From NCBI GenBank assembly GCA_040218045.1, contig JAVJQA010000064.1:18695-82694 (forward strand): a DNA stretch of 64,000 nucleotides, given 5' to 3'. The notes below the pieces were generated by a model. The model ran no database searches and had not been told where the DNA came from. It saw nothing but the letters and a program-made list of their open reading frames with translations. Made by a program: the position numbers and the translations under genes. Within the stretch, counting starts at the first letter, position 1; every line of letters begins with the position of its first letter. This DNA is from Marinoscillum sp040218045 (GTDB lineage Bacteria > Bacteroidota > Bacteroidia > Cytophagales > Cyclobacteriaceae). Below, piece by piece: positions 11,901 through 20,486 of this stretch.

Positions 11901-12064
11901 CCACGGATATCAAGTTGACTGATGCTGTTATTCTACATATTGATCTGGGGCAGCGTGGATTAGGAGGAGACAACAGTTGGGGCATGCTTCCACACGATCC
12001 TTACAGGCTGACTGGAGATAAATATGAATATAGTTATATCATTAAGCTCGTCAATAACCCTTGA
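8960..12064 (+). CDS. Beta-galactosidase, GH2 (LacZ type)
   Basis: Exported GH2 beta-galactosidase of 1034 aa, close in length to E. coli LacZ. Domain order is signal peptide (1-20, ending near VDAQ), GH2 sugar-binding jelly roll (about 50-230), immunoglobulin-like domain, TIM barrel (about 350-640) and the beta-galactosidase small-chain domain (about 755-1030, with RAPTDNDFGN). WSMGNECGNG holds the predicted acid/base E482, and MCEYSHAMGNS the nucleophile E546. The start has a clear signal peptide and follows a terminator by 30 bases. It hydrolyses terminal beta-D-galactosides, presumably in the periplasm, as part of the surrounding glycan-degradation locus. Activity on galactose rather than a related sugar is likely but not proved by sequence. 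Confidence 0.95.
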   Translation: MKQVVRILTVCILLIHHVDAQKVTVNEWENPQVFERNKEGGHVDFIAYDNALDARVDDFTKSPYFKSLNGQWRFHFVKTPSERPQDFYKEGFDDSGWSTIRVPSNWEIEGFGLPIYTNVVYPFPKNPPFVNNDYNPVGTYRRTFEIGEDWTDSQVILNLSSVSGYTTVFVNGQEVGMTKVAKSPSEFDITQYVKQGKNSLAIQVFRWHDGSYIEDQDFWRLSGLEQDVFLYALPKTSIWDFFLKADLDETYTDGIFSAAVDIRSFGGHNTRKGSLSLALYPNNGNDPIFQEEKDFSANAKVVDFSTEIPGVLKWSAESPNLYDCVLTLKDTKGRTTMITSEQVGFRNVRIENAQLMVNGMPILVKGVNLHIHNDTLGHVPTVETMMEDIRLMKRNNINAVRTSHYPQSPLWYKLCDQYGIYLVDEANIETHHMGAELQSPFDKSVHPAYLEKWAPAHLDRVERAVQRDKNHPSVIIWSMGNECGNGQVFYDAYNWIKNYDPSRPVQFEQAGENSNTDIVSPMYPPISYMKTYADDKEVTRPFIMCEYSHAMGNSNGNFQEYWDIILNSPHMQGGFIWDWVDQGLKTENANGVFWAYGGDLGGLNFQNDENFCANGLVASNRKPHPGLKEVKKVYQNIVFKLEENGLLEVTNYFDFTSLDNYVIRYEVLKNGESCFEESFTLSTEPHASEQVQIKIPELQEGEYLLNLFALTTADAPLVPKGHEIAREQFVLKDYEFGVAETVGDLQVSYADSKIHFSSGEVSGVFNKSKGTFESYGNKDLKMKALPEPYFWRAPTDNDFGNHMPSALGVWRTAHDYRVVESVEIGDQTKDGLSINVDYMLKGLNVPYRIGYLIKNDGSIKVTPSIDLTSTELPELPRFGMRVRLPKSWDSLSYYGRGPEENYADRKSATFIGVYNDQVANQKMPYIRPQEFGYHTDTRWVSLLDHSGKGIVVEGDQALGFSALNVATEDLDPGLTKKQQHPTDIKLTDAVILHIDLGQRGLGGDNSWGMLPHDPYRLTGDKYEYSYIIKLVNNP

Positions 12065-12165
12065 AATTTACCGTACTAAACAATCCGGGAGCTTGAATTT
12101 GGTGAACTGATCTTGTGTGAGGGTAAGAATAAGTGATCGTGCGTCACTGGAGATTGATATGTCTT

Positions 12166-13269
12166 ATGACCAAAATTAAGCTGTTAATTGCCATTTCTCT
12201 GATTTCTGGAGGATACCTATGCAGCGCACAGTCAATCGGTAGACATTCTATTTGTAAGATTAAATATCCGAATGCCAGACCAGTTTATTCGCAGCAAGAA
12301 CTTTCTCAAAAGGAGATCCAACCAGTATTGGCATATTGCTTGGATATTTGGCAACGAGCCACATTTGATACGTCTAATTTGAAAATCCAGGTGATGTCGT
12401 CTCCATTGGAGAATGATGCACTGGCAATTACCACGATTGGTAAATTTTTCAAAGGCATTCAGAACTCGCCATTTCCTGATTCATGGCATCCCGTTTCGTT
12501 GGCTGAGCATATAGTGCAAAAGGATCTGAACGATGGGTTATATGACCTTACCATCACCTTAAATTCAGAAGTGAACTGGTATCTGGGTATAGATGGGAAA
12601 ACCCCCTATGAGAAATTCGATCTGGCCACTATTTTGCTTCATGAGCTAGCTCATGGTTTTGGATTTCTTTCATCTGCTTCAGTTTCAAATGGTATCGGGG
12701 AGTTGGGCATCAATGGAGATGTGGTGGTCTTTGATCACATCATAGAGGGTGAAAATGGGACGAAATTGAGTCATATAAGTACTCCTTCTGAGACTCTGGA
12801 GAATTTTCTCACCAAAGAAAAACTATATATCCAACAAGGTTCCAGTAGCATACGCGCACAGTTATATACACCTTCTGTGTTTTTGGCCAATTCGAGCTTG
12901 AATCATTTTGATCCGGGATTTTTAGATCGTCAGGGTTATGAGTCCTTCATGCAGCCAGTCATAGCTCCTGGCTATAGCTACCATACTCTAGAGAAAGACA
13001 CGCTTTTAATGGATGCATTGAGGGCAATCGGTTGGAGTAGGTCTGGGTACTTCTCAGGGTCGGTTTTTCCTAACCCCTCCAATGGGGTTGTTAATATCAG
13101 CTTAGATGGTCATATTGTTCAAAGAATGGAGGTATTGGATCTTTTCGGGAAAACATTGAACTGGGAAAGACTAAGTGAAAATCAAATTAGTATTAAGAAT
13201 AAAGGGACTTGTGTTTTAGTCATGGAAATTGACCACAAGAAGCATTATAAACTACTGATTATAAGATAA
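12166..13269 (+). CDS. HExxH metalloprotease with T9SS C-terminal sorting domain
   Basis: Predicted secreted zinc metallopeptidase, 367 aa from the ATG at 12166, which gives a good signal peptide (LLIAISLISGGYLCSAQ); a GTG at 12133 would add an unlikely leader. The motif HELAHGFGF at 159-167 supplies two histidine ligands and the catalytic glutamate. A later SLNHFDPGF and SFMQPV segment resembles the third-ligand and Met-turn region of metzincin-like peptidases. The last 75 or so residues (VFPNPSNGVVNISLDG to HYKLLIIR) look like a T9SS type A sorting domain, predicting export by the type IX system and surface attachment or release. It is not obviously a glycan enzyme. I do not recognise the exact peptidase family. 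Confidence 0.8.
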   Translation: MTKIKLLIAISLISGGYLCSAQSIGRHSICKIKYPNARPVYSQQELSQKEIQPVLAYCLDIWQRATFDTSNLKIQVMSSPLENDALAITTIGKFFKGIQNSPFPDSWHPVSLAEHIVQKDLNDGLYDLTITLNSEVNWYLGIDGKTPYEKFDLATILLHELAHGFGFLSSASVSNGIGELGINGDVVVFDHIIEGENGTKLSHISTPSETLENFLTKEKLYIQQGSSSIRAQLYTPSVFLANSSLNHFDPGFLDRQGYESFMQPVIAPGYSYHTLEKDTLLMDALRAIGWSRSGYFSGSVFPNPSNGVVNISLDGHIVQRMEVLDLFGKTLNWERLSENQISIKNKGTCVLVMEIDHKKHYKLLIIR

Positions 13270-13442
13270 GCAATGAGTTTTTACAAGAAAACGGCATAGA
13301 ATCAGGTTCTTTTTATATTTGAAATATTTGAAAACATCGTGCTGAAAAAAGCTGTAGAATAACAGATTAGTAATATTATCACGATAATTCACCCATATTG
13401 AAATGTTGAGCACCCTATGACTTGAGTGGAACAGAATGAAAT

Positions 13443-13467
13443 TTGAGTTGAAACTAAAACAACTCAA
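13443..13467 (+). promoter_or_regulatory. Inverted repeat at the translation start of the GH5 gene
   Basis: Perfect 8-bp inverted repeat TTGAGTTG / CAACTCAA with a 9-base loop, ending two bases before the ATG at 13470. In mRNA it would form a hairpin over the ribosome entry site; as DNA it could be an operator half-site pair. No T-run follows, so it is not a terminator. Confidence 0.4.
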
Positions 13468-13469
13468 TT

Positions 13470-14948
13470 ATGAAAAACAAAATGAAAATTACTGTTTACA
13501 TTCTTTTCCTTATCACTCTTATGAGGTGTGGTATGGAGGATGTTGACAAGATTGAATCAATCGAAAGTGTAGATTCAGAGCTTGCTGGATCGGCCATAGG
13601 GGCAGGTGGGATTGCCGGTGTCAATTGGGCTGATGGGCGTGATAACTTCGTTGACGGATGGGTTATTCCTTCGGGTTTATCATCGTCTGATAACTATTCC
13701 ACTGTTTACGCAAAGGCCAATGCTATTATGTCGGGCTTTAAATCGAATATGCCTGGGGTTAATACGGTGAGACTTCCAATAAATCCCCCATCGGTGTTGG
13801 AATCCTGGTGGACTGCATACAAAGGAGCTGTTGATGGTGCTTTGAATAGTAACATGAAGGTAATTATTTCCTGTTGGGAAGGTGCTTCATCCCGGAATGG
13901 TCTAATAGATAACACTACCCAGTTCTGGGATATGTGGGATGAGGTTGTGAGTACGTATGGCAGCAATAGCAACGTCTATTTTGAGCCATTTAATGAACCC
14001 CATGGCTATTCCCTTTCTCAGTTGACTTCTTTATACGCGGATTGGCTAGCGGAGTATCCAAATGTATCAAGAGGTAGGATTATTTTGGGTGGAACAGGTT
14101 ACTCGGAAAATGTTACAGGAGTGGGCGCTGATAGCAGGTTCAATAATTGTCTCTTGGCATTGCATAATTATGCTTTTTGGACAACACATTCTACTCCTTC
14201 ACAGTGGGAGCAAGATTGGAGCAATAGAGTTGGTAGCTATGCCAGCCGGACAGTAGTCACAGAGTATGGAGCTGGTATGACAACAGGTAAAAATTATACC
14301 GGATCAGTAAATGGCGATAATGAGATCGCTTATATCCAGGGATCAACCAATTATTTCAGAAACAATAATATAAGCAGTGTCTATTGGCCTGGTCTGAGAG
14401 ATGGTGACTCATATAGCATTCAAAACCGAGGAGGAAGCGGAACCAATATCACTCTGACTACAACTAATCAGTCAGGGGTTGACAGAATAAGGTACGGATG
14501 GGGAGAGACCATTGGTGGAGGTGGAAACACCTATTACGTGATTGTAAATAGAAACAGCGGCAAAGTATTGGATGTGAATGGCGCGTCTACTGCCGATGGA
14601 GCTAATGTTATCCAATGGTCTTCTAACAGTGGGGATAATCAGCAATGGGAAATTATTGATGTTGGAAGTGGCTATTCAAGAATCGTAAATAGAAATAGTG
14701 GCAAAGTATTGGATGTGAATGGCGCGTCAACCGCCAACGGCGCAAGTGTAATCCAATGGCCTTCCAATGGCGGAAATAATCAGCAGTGGGAGATCATCAA
14801 CAATGGCGGAGGCTATTATAGGATTATTAACCGAAATAGCGGTAAAGCCTTGGATGTCAGTGGGGGTGGAACTGCTAATGGTGCAGACGTCATTCAATGG
14901 CCTTGGAATGGCGGAAACAATCAACAGTGGGAACTTCAGCAGCAGTAG
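13470..14948 (+). CDS. GH5-like glycosidase lipoprotein with ricin-type beta-trefoil lectin
   Basis: Surface lipoprotein of 492 aa. The lipobox (LITLMRC) places the mature N-terminal cysteine near residue 21. A TIM-barrel glycosidase resembling GH5 occupies about 45-345: the predicted acid/base is E176 in FEPFNEP and the nucleophile E265 in VVTEYGAG. A ricin B-type carbohydrate-binding domain follows (about 353-492), built of three near-identical subrepeats of about 47 residues, each with a VNRNSGKVLDV-type start and an NQQWE end (the QxW motif). The first two subrepeats are also very similar in DNA, pointing to recent duplication or gene conversion. Likely an endo-acting beta-glycanase; substrate unknown. 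A second ATG at 13482 is possible. Confidence 0.85.
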   Translation: MKNKMKITVYILFLITLMRCGMEDVDKIESIESVDSELAGSAIGAGGIAGVNWADGRDNFVDGWVIPSGLSSSDNYSTVYAKANAIMSGFKSNMPGVNTVRLPINPPSVLESWWTAYKGAVDGALNSNMKVIISCWEGASSRNGLIDNTTQFWDMWDEVVSTYGSNSNVYFEPFNEPHGYSLSQLTSLYADWLAEYPNVSRGRIILGGTGYSENVTGVGADSRFNNCLLALHNYAFWTTHSTPSQWEQDWSNRVGSYASRTVVTEYGAGMTTGKNYTGSVNGDNEIAYIQGSTNYFRNNNISSVYWPGLRDGDSYSIQNRGGSGTNITLTTTNQSGVDRIRYGWGETIGGGGNTYYVIVNRNSGKVLDVNGASTADGANVIQWSSNSGDNQQWEIIDVGSGYSRIVNRNSGKVLDVNGASTANGASVIQWPSNGGNNQQWEIINNGGGYYRIINRNSGKALDVSGGGTANGADVIQWPWNGGNNQQWELQQQ

Positions 14949-14968
14949 CGAACGATCGGTTCAATGGC

Positions 14969-15107
14969 GTTTAGTTAAGCGCTAATCTTACATTAAAAAG
15001 TCATTCTGTTAACCTGCCTGTCCGACAAGCAGGGAATCTTCACGTCAACTTTTGTTTGTTATAAAGATTCCTGACGGAATGACCTAACTAAAAAAGCTTA
15101 ACTAAAC
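14969..15107 (+). repeat. Nested inverted-repeat element (GTCATTCCG family)
   Basis: The outer pair GTTTAGTTAAGC (14969-14980) / GCTTAACTAAAC (15096-15107) is a perfect 12-bp inverted repeat. Inside it, GTCATTCTG (15000) to GGGAATCTT (15040) pairs with AAGATTCC to CGGAATGAC (15064-15083). The left inner arm is about 20 bases longer because of an extra segment that itself contains a small CCTGC/GCAGG hairpin. The inner arms match the element at 48547-48614. It lies in the 355-base gap after the GH5 gene, in which I see no coding sequence. Confidence 0.65.
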
Positions 15108-15125
15108 AGTATTGATTTCAGTTTT

Positions 15126-15160
15126 AAGGGACGGGGCATTTTAACATGCCGCTCCCTTTT
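15126..15160 (+). terminator. Probable intrinsic terminator after the GH5 gene
   Basis: Hairpin with outer stem AAGGGA / TCCCTT, a small internal loop, inner stem GGCAT / ATGCC, loop TTTAAC, and a short T-run. It lies 177 bases past the stop at 14948 and faces the convergent VCBS gene ending at 15304. Confidence 0.5.
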
Positions 15161-15303
15161 GTTATGAAATTGATCCGATGGCTGATTCAATTGATACTAG
15201 GGTTTAGTCCCTTTGTTACAACAAATGCTAAGGCTGAGAAGAAGCATTGATCAGGCCTTTATAGACAAATCCTCTTAAAAGGCAAACTCGATGGATTGTT
15301 AAG

Positions 15304-18300
15304 TCATCGTGTCTCGACTTCATAGGCCTGAACCCTATCATTATTTACAAAAGCCAATAGAATTTGCCGACCATCTACTTGTATTGACTTTATTTGAGTA
15401 ATGGACTTATTGAAAAAATTCAACCCTACATCACTACCAATAAGTATTTCCTTACCGTGAAAAACGGCACCTGAAAACCCATCAAACCTTCCGTGGTAGG
15501 GAGAAACGCCAAAGTAATTACCACCACAAACCACATATTCAATGTTTTCGGTGTCATGGATGCGTGCAAAGGTGTTGATTGGAGCAACCTGTAAGCTTTC
15601 GGCAAACTCTTCAAACACAAAACCCTTATCCTGGTTGATTAGTACTCCGGAAGAGAGGGTGTGTACCTCAAACTTAACTGCTCGCTCCAGTAAGTTTTTA
15701 TCAAAAACTTGCTCAAGGGTTTTACCAGCAAAGTCCTGATAACGTCTAAACTTCTTCTTGGTAAGGCTGACAAGTTCTTGGTTAAGCATATCCAAACCCT
15801 CTACTGTATAATACTCACGGTCTTTTGCATAGGCTATTATGGTTTCGGACGTTTTGTTGTTGTCAAAATCATCGTAATACATTACCAACGGATAGTTTTC
15901 TGAAGCTTTGAATTTGGTGTTTTTACCCCAATTACCTAATAAATAGTCCACATCTCCGTCAGAATCAAAATCATAAGGAAATATTGATCTCCACAGCCCT
16001 CCAAGCTTCATCTCCAGGTAATTGTTTGAATTGTCAAACAAATTTCCATGATCATTCTCAAGAAATACCGGACTCATCCATTCACCCACAACGATCAAAT
16101 CAGTTTGCCCATCATTGTTAAAGTCTGTCCATACGGCATCTATTACAATCCCCAAATTCTCAAAAGTTTTAAAGACTATTAATTTGCCTTTCTCATTTTT
16201 CATAAGATAACTCGGGGAAACCCTACCATAATCATTGGGAGCAGATGAATTGCCAATGAAGATATCTTCATCGCCATCCTGATCAAAATCACAAGACTTG
16301 ATAACAGACGTGTTTTGAGTATTATTTAGCCATTCCAGTTGTTGGAGACTTCCTGATTTTGTTTCATAAAGACGATTTTGTAGGAGCATGACATCACTTT
16401 TACCGGCTTGACCACCTCCTGATCCTACTAGCAATTCATTAGTTCCATTCGTATCAAAATCGGCTATTATAGCTGTGACATCTTCATAGTGCTTTTCTGC
16501 ATTGAGCTGATGGTAGTCAGCTTTTTTAAATGCTCCGGCCTGTTGTAAATAGATAGCCCCTGGTGAGCCATGCGCATTTCCAAGATAAATATCTTCCAAT
16601 CCATCATGGTTCAAATCTCCAACAGCCAGTGCTGCACTTCTATCGGATACCTGGAATGGGATTAGTTTTTGAGAGTTAAAATCAATGAATTCATTTTCCT
16701 TATGCGTGAAATGGATACCAAGCTTTTCTGAGACCTCCTTAAACTGGATTCTTTTGGCTTGTATATTGAGATTTGTCTCTATTATCGTATCATTTCGAGT
16801 GTGCTTTAAGAGCAGTGTCTGATTTACATCAATTCCTTTCACAGTTTTGATTTTGCCACTCGGCCAAATCACTCGAATGGAATCAATAATCTCCGCCTGA
16901 CCTAACCCAAAGTGTAAGATGGGTTCAGATGACGACTGAAAACCACGCTGTGGAAAGAGTTCTTTGAATTGAACAGTATTGCCATTGTATAGGAAAACTT
17001 TGGTGCCAATACCCAAATTATTACCTGATATGTATTGCAACCTTACTTTAATGTACGAAGAAGATTTGTTTGTTTGATTCTCATATATAGTGGCCAATTC
17101 ATTGATATTATTGGTTACTAAATCGAGATCGCCATCATTGTCGAGATCACCATACGCAGCACCATTTGAATATCCAGGTTTCTGATCGCACCATTTTCCA
17201 CTTTTGTCTGAAAACTGTAGCTGATTATTTCCCTGAAAGAAACAATTGGGCACAGCACCGTCGGGCATATAGTTTGTTACCTTTTCATCAATTGCGTTTG
17301 ATGCCTTTAGTAGCTTGTCAATGCGGCTGTCGGAAATAAAATTGACGTAATCAAGGTCATTAGGCCTTCTGGGGATGCCATTTGATATAAAGATGTCCTG
17401 ATACCCATCTTGATTATAATCTGCAAATAAGATACTCCAGCTCCAATCTGTGGCTGCTACACCACTTAACAAGGCCACTTCCGAAAAATGTTTGGCCTGA
17501 TTGTTTACCTGAAGCATATTTCTGGAGAACTGATGGTGATAACCCAGCTTTTCGATACGGTTTTTTTGATTTTGTGGATTAAAATCACCACCGGACGTTT
17601 TCAGTACTTTTTCATTGAATGGAAGCATATCAAGGGTCATTAGGTCAGGGAAACCATCGCCATTGATATCCGAAGCGTCACTACCCATTGAGAATTGACT
17701 GACATGCCCAAAGTATCCTTTAAGGGATTCGGTGAATGTGCCATTCCCATTATTTAGATAATAGTAGTCGTCTTCATAAAAGTCATTGCAAACATAGATG
17801 TCAGGGTACCCATCTGCATTGAAATCTGAAATGGACGTGCTCAGGCCATAACTATTCACCCCGCCTAAGATGCCTGCTTCTTCGCTTATATCTTTGAAAA
17901 CTCCTTCGTCATTTCTGAGTAATTTATCTCCACTTTGAGCATTCCTCTCAAAGCGCAAATCTGCCTTTCCGAATGTGTTGGGTGTATGGATGGCATGATT
18001 TAGTAAGTAGAGGTCCAGGTCCCCGTCCAGATCATAGTCGAAGAAGTTTGCGGCAGTTCCATATGTTTGATAGTTCAGGCCATACTCGGCAGCTTTATTG
18101 GTAAATGTTGCATCTCCATTATTAATGAAGAGTTCATTTTCACCGGTAAATTCATGTATTCCAACTACTGCACAGACGTAAATGTCAAGAAGCCCGTCCC
18201 CATTCACGTCTGCCATGGCGGTGCCGGTATTCCAGTCACTATTTCCTGCTACTCCGGCCGTCTCCGTAATATCCTCAAACTTCATGTTGCCTTTGTTTAG

Positions 18301-18633
18301 GTATAACCTGTTTGAGCCTTGATTGGAAGTGAAATAGATGTCAGGAAGACTATCATTGTTAATATCACCAATGGCAACACCACCACCATTGTAGAAGTAT
18401 AAATAATCCAGGATGTTCTGCTGATCATTTGATGTAAGAGTATTGTTAAATTCAATGCCTGTCTCGTTAACGTCGAGAATTTTAAAAATCCTTTCACCAG
18501 ATTTATCCTGACAGCCTGAATAGGTTAAGAGTAATCCAAGTAAAAATGGATAGAAATAAGAATTCTTATTTAAGAGAGTGTATCTTAAACTATATGGAGG
18601 GATGTTCTTAACTATTTTTTTGATACCAGCCAT
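15304..18633 (-). CDS. FG-GAP/VCBS repeat lipoprotein with ASPIC/UnbV domain (second copy)
   Basis: A 1109-aa exported lipoprotein and paralogue of the product at 5437-8796, with the same order: lipoprotein signal (LLLTYSGC, lipid-modified cysteine near 42), a first FG-GAP propeller with repeated calcium-type loops (DINNDSLPDIYF, DVNGDGLLDIYV, DYDLDGDLDLYL), an ASPIC/UnbV segment at about 557-598 (GFQSSSEPILHFGLG to VIWPSG), and a second propeller. It is on the opposite strand from the glycosidases and converges with the GH5 gene. The start is the only in-frame Met before the lipobox; the n-region is unusually long (about 25 residues). A surface binding role is likely but unproven. Confidence 0.87.
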   Translation of the reverse strand: MAGIKKIVKNIPPYSLRYTLLNKNSYFYPFLLGLLLTYSGCQDKSGERIFKILDVNETGIEFNNTLTSNDQQNILDYLYFYNGGGVAIGDINNDSLPDIYFTSNQGSNRLYLNKGNMKFEDITETAGVAGNSDWNTGTAMADVNGDGLLDIYVCAVVGIHEFTGENELFINNGDATFTNKAAEYGLNYQTYGTAANFFDYDLDGDLDLYLLNHAIHTPNTFGKADLRFERNAQSGDKLLRNDEGVFKDISEEAGILGGVNSYGLSTSISDFNADGYPDIYVCNDFYEDDYYYLNNGNGTFTESLKGYFGHVSQFSMGSDASDINGDGFPDLMTLDMLPFNEKVLKTSGGDFNPQNQKNRIEKLGYHHQFSRNMLQVNNQAKHFSEVALLSGVAATDWSWSILFADYNQDGYQDIFISNGIPRRPNDLDYVNFISDSRIDKLLKASNAIDEKVTNYMPDGAVPNCFFQGNNQLQFSDKSGKWCDQKPGYSNGAAYGDLDNDGDLDLVTNNINELATIYENQTNKSSSYIKVRLQYISGNNLGIGTKVFLYNGNTVQFKELFPQRGFQSSSEPILHFGLGQAEIIDSIRVIWPSGKIKTVKGIDVNQTLLLKHTRNDTIIETNLNIQAKRIQFKEVSEKLGIHFTHKENEFIDFNSQKLIPFQVSDRSAALAVGDLNHDGLEDIYLGNAHGSPGAIYLQQAGAFKKADYHQLNAEKHYEDVTAIIADFDTNGTNELLVGSGGGQAGKSDVMLLQNRLYETKSGSLQQLEWLNNTQNTSVIKSCDFDQDGDEDIFIGNSSAPNDYGRVSPSYLMKNEKGKLIVFKTFENLGIVIDAVWTDFNNDGQTDLIVVGEWMSPVFLENDHGNLFDNSNNYLEMKLGGLWRSIFPYDFDSDGDVDYLLGNWGKNTKFKASENYPLVMYYDDFDNNKTSETIIAYAKDREYYTVEGLDMLNQELVSLTKKKFRRYQDFAGKTLEQVFDKNLLERAVKFEVHTLSSGVLINQDKGFVFEEFAESLQVAPINTFARIHDTENIEYVVCGGNYFGVSPYHGRFDGFSGAVFHGKEILIGSDVGLNFFNKSITQIKSIQVDGRQILLAFVNNDRVQAYEVETR

Positions 18634-18871
18634 CTGGAATTGTTAAATGTATATCTATGGAATTAAATCTTGAGAAGACCATAGTAATCAATAATAAGTT
18701 ATTTAAACTCTTTGGAAGGAGAATCATTATGATGTTTCAGGGGTGTTATTGACCATTGGAATTGATAAAATTGAAAATCTCTGTTCATTATGTCTGAAGG
18801 GCAATTAAGAATTCTTCGAGACATGACAAGGAATGCCTATCCAACAAAAACTCTGAAGGAGCAGTCAACTC

Positions 18872-19013
18872 ACGTTACTTGGGTAACGCGACTATAATTT
18901 AGAGTTAACTTTCTGAATAAAATCAGTATATCGACCAGTAGCACTGTAAATGGCTGCACTATATATCATGTATCCCAGTATATTAACGTGACTTAGGTAA
19001 CGTCACAATAATT
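18872..19013 (+). repeat. Pair of 28-bp imperfect direct repeats in a 664-base gene-free gap
   Basis: Copies at 18872-18899 and 18986-19013 match at 23 of 28 positions, sharing the core ACTT(G/A)GGTAACG and ending AATAATT or TATAATT. The first copy is also palindromic (CGTTAC / GTAACG). The whole gap 18634-19297 shows no coding sequence that I can support. The copies could be binding sites for a regulator of the divergently placed VCBS gene, or a decayed mobile element. Confidence 0.5.
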
Positions 19014-19297
19014 GAGTTGGAAAATTTCAGACCCACTTCATTCCACGATATAGTGCTCCATTGCTGTTGATCTCAAGGTGGAGAGGGAACATCGCATCAG
19101 CATTCCAAATAAACTGGCGGTTTAGTGCGTGAAAAATCAAAGCAATTTTTAAGAAGGAAATTATTGGTTTTACGGATTGTGTATTAGTGACCCACATTTA
19201 CCAACCTTCTTGCATAAGAGCATCGCTTTGGCTACTGCATATATGACTCACATAACTGGCTAAAGTATATAAAGATGATAGCAGGTTTTCTGCATAG

Positions 19298-20449
19298 CTA
19301 CAATTTGAATACTTTTCTAAGTGTAGTTTGGTCACCAGATTGTATTCTTAAGAAATATAGACCCGTTTTTAAGCCACTTATATCGATCTGTTGAGCGGAA
19401 GAGCCAGTTTGATTTATCAATTGACTAAATAGAACAGTCCTACCAGTTTGATCGATTAAATCTATACTTACTTCAGTACGGAGGCCAATTTCAAAGGTAA
19501 GGTGCAATACATCACTTGCTGGATTGGGCCAAATTGTGAATGAGTTCTTATTTAGAGCGAGCGGTTCCTCTGGTATGATAAAGACGAATACTTCCGATGA
19601 GGTATGACAACCAGAAGAAAGAGTAGCCTCCACATAGTACGTTCCTTGTTGGGAAAAAATGAAGCTATCAGAACTAGCTCCTTCAACAGGTTCATTATTG
19701 TAATACCATTGATATGACAAGGCTTCTTCGTGAAAGGCAGTCAATAGCGTGTCTGTTTGGGTGATCACAGGTAATGAGTTTGAAGCATCTGGGTGATTGT
19801 AAAAATTCAAGGTTAGACTGGAGCAAGTGTGCAAAGTAGTATCCGAGCAGTTATTAAAGTAATTGTTTATTTGTGTGGTCGATGTGCTATCGGTCTCACT
19901 AATGGTAAACACCAGTGTGTCTGATGGAATCAAGGCAACATACACCAAACCATTTTTATCATCAAACGACCATTGGTAGGACGAAGTATCAGGAATGGAC
20001 AATGTTAAAGTTGGTTTTTTAATAGGTAAATTTTCGCATTTAGTTGCAGGGGAAGTTGTATTCAATATGGCGATTTTTTTTGTGGAATCCATTTTGGTGA
20101 AATTCCACATGAACTCAGTACTAAATGGGCCTCCACAATTGCTGTCAACTTTAAATCCATTTGCATTATTGGTGGTGCATAAACCATATACCAAACAATC
20201 TTTCACCGAAGGAGGGTTTACTTTGACAGTTACAATATCTGTTCCCAAAGTACCAGAAAAACTGGATTTGGCTCCGAAAATTTTCGATGTTGGAGAGCAC
20301 TGAGCCATTCCAATATATGTAATGAAATAAAAACTGACTGTGAATACTAAATATTTGTTTGCAAAAAATAACGTATCTAAAATGTTACTCCAATTTATTC
20401 TCCTGATAAATCCGTACATAATAATGTGATTTTTATGATATTTTTTCAA
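19298..20449 (-). CDS. Secreted protein with T9SS type A sorting domain, third gene of the Tc-like operon
   Basis: A 383-aa protein with a hydrophobic export segment (VFTVSFYFITYIGMAQ), a Cys-rich N-terminal half with no recognised fold (about 50-225), an immunoglobulin/PKD-like segment around 240-290 (ALSYQWYYNNEPVEGASS), and a C-terminal T9SS sorting domain (FTIWPNPASDVLHL to GDQTTLRKVFKL, last 80 residues). It starts 37 bases after the stop of the TcA-like gene on the same strand, so it is probably co-transcribed. Two upstream Met codons leave the exact start open (MKKY or MYGF). Its place in a toxin operon suggests a surface or secreted accessory role, but this is inference from position only. 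Confidence 0.8.
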   Translation of the reverse strand: MKKYHKNHIIMYGFIRRINWSNILDTLFFANKYLVFTVSFYFITYIGMAQCSPTSKIFGAKSSFSGTLGTDIVTVKVNPPSVKDCLVYGLCTTNNANGFKVDSNCGGPFSTEFMWNFTKMDSTKKIAILNTTSPATKCENLPIKKPTLTLSIPDTSSYQWSFDDKNGLVYVALIPSDTLVFTISETDSTSTTQINNYFNNCSDTTLHTCSSLTLNFYNHPDASNSLPVITQTDTLLTAFHEEALSYQWYYNNEPVEGASSDSFIFSQQGTYYVEATLSSGCHTSSEVFVFIIPEEPLALNKNSFTIWPNPASDVLHLTFEIGLRTEVSIDLIDQTGRTVLFSQLINQTGSSAQQIDISGLKTGLYFLRIQSGDQTTLRKVFKL

Positions 20450-20486
20450 GCTTAATATTTTTTCCGAATAACTTTTTTATACCATC

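Noticed and set aside
13314..13321. TATATTTG, a match to the Bacteroidota -7 element
   Set aside because: No TTG at the required distance upstream and it lies about 150 bases from the next start; in AT-rich DNA such matches are common.
14543..14940. Tandem DNA repeats of about 141 bases
   Set aside because: They encode the three subrepeats of a ricin-type beta-trefoil, so they are a protein-level repeat, not a CRISPR array or mobile repeat.
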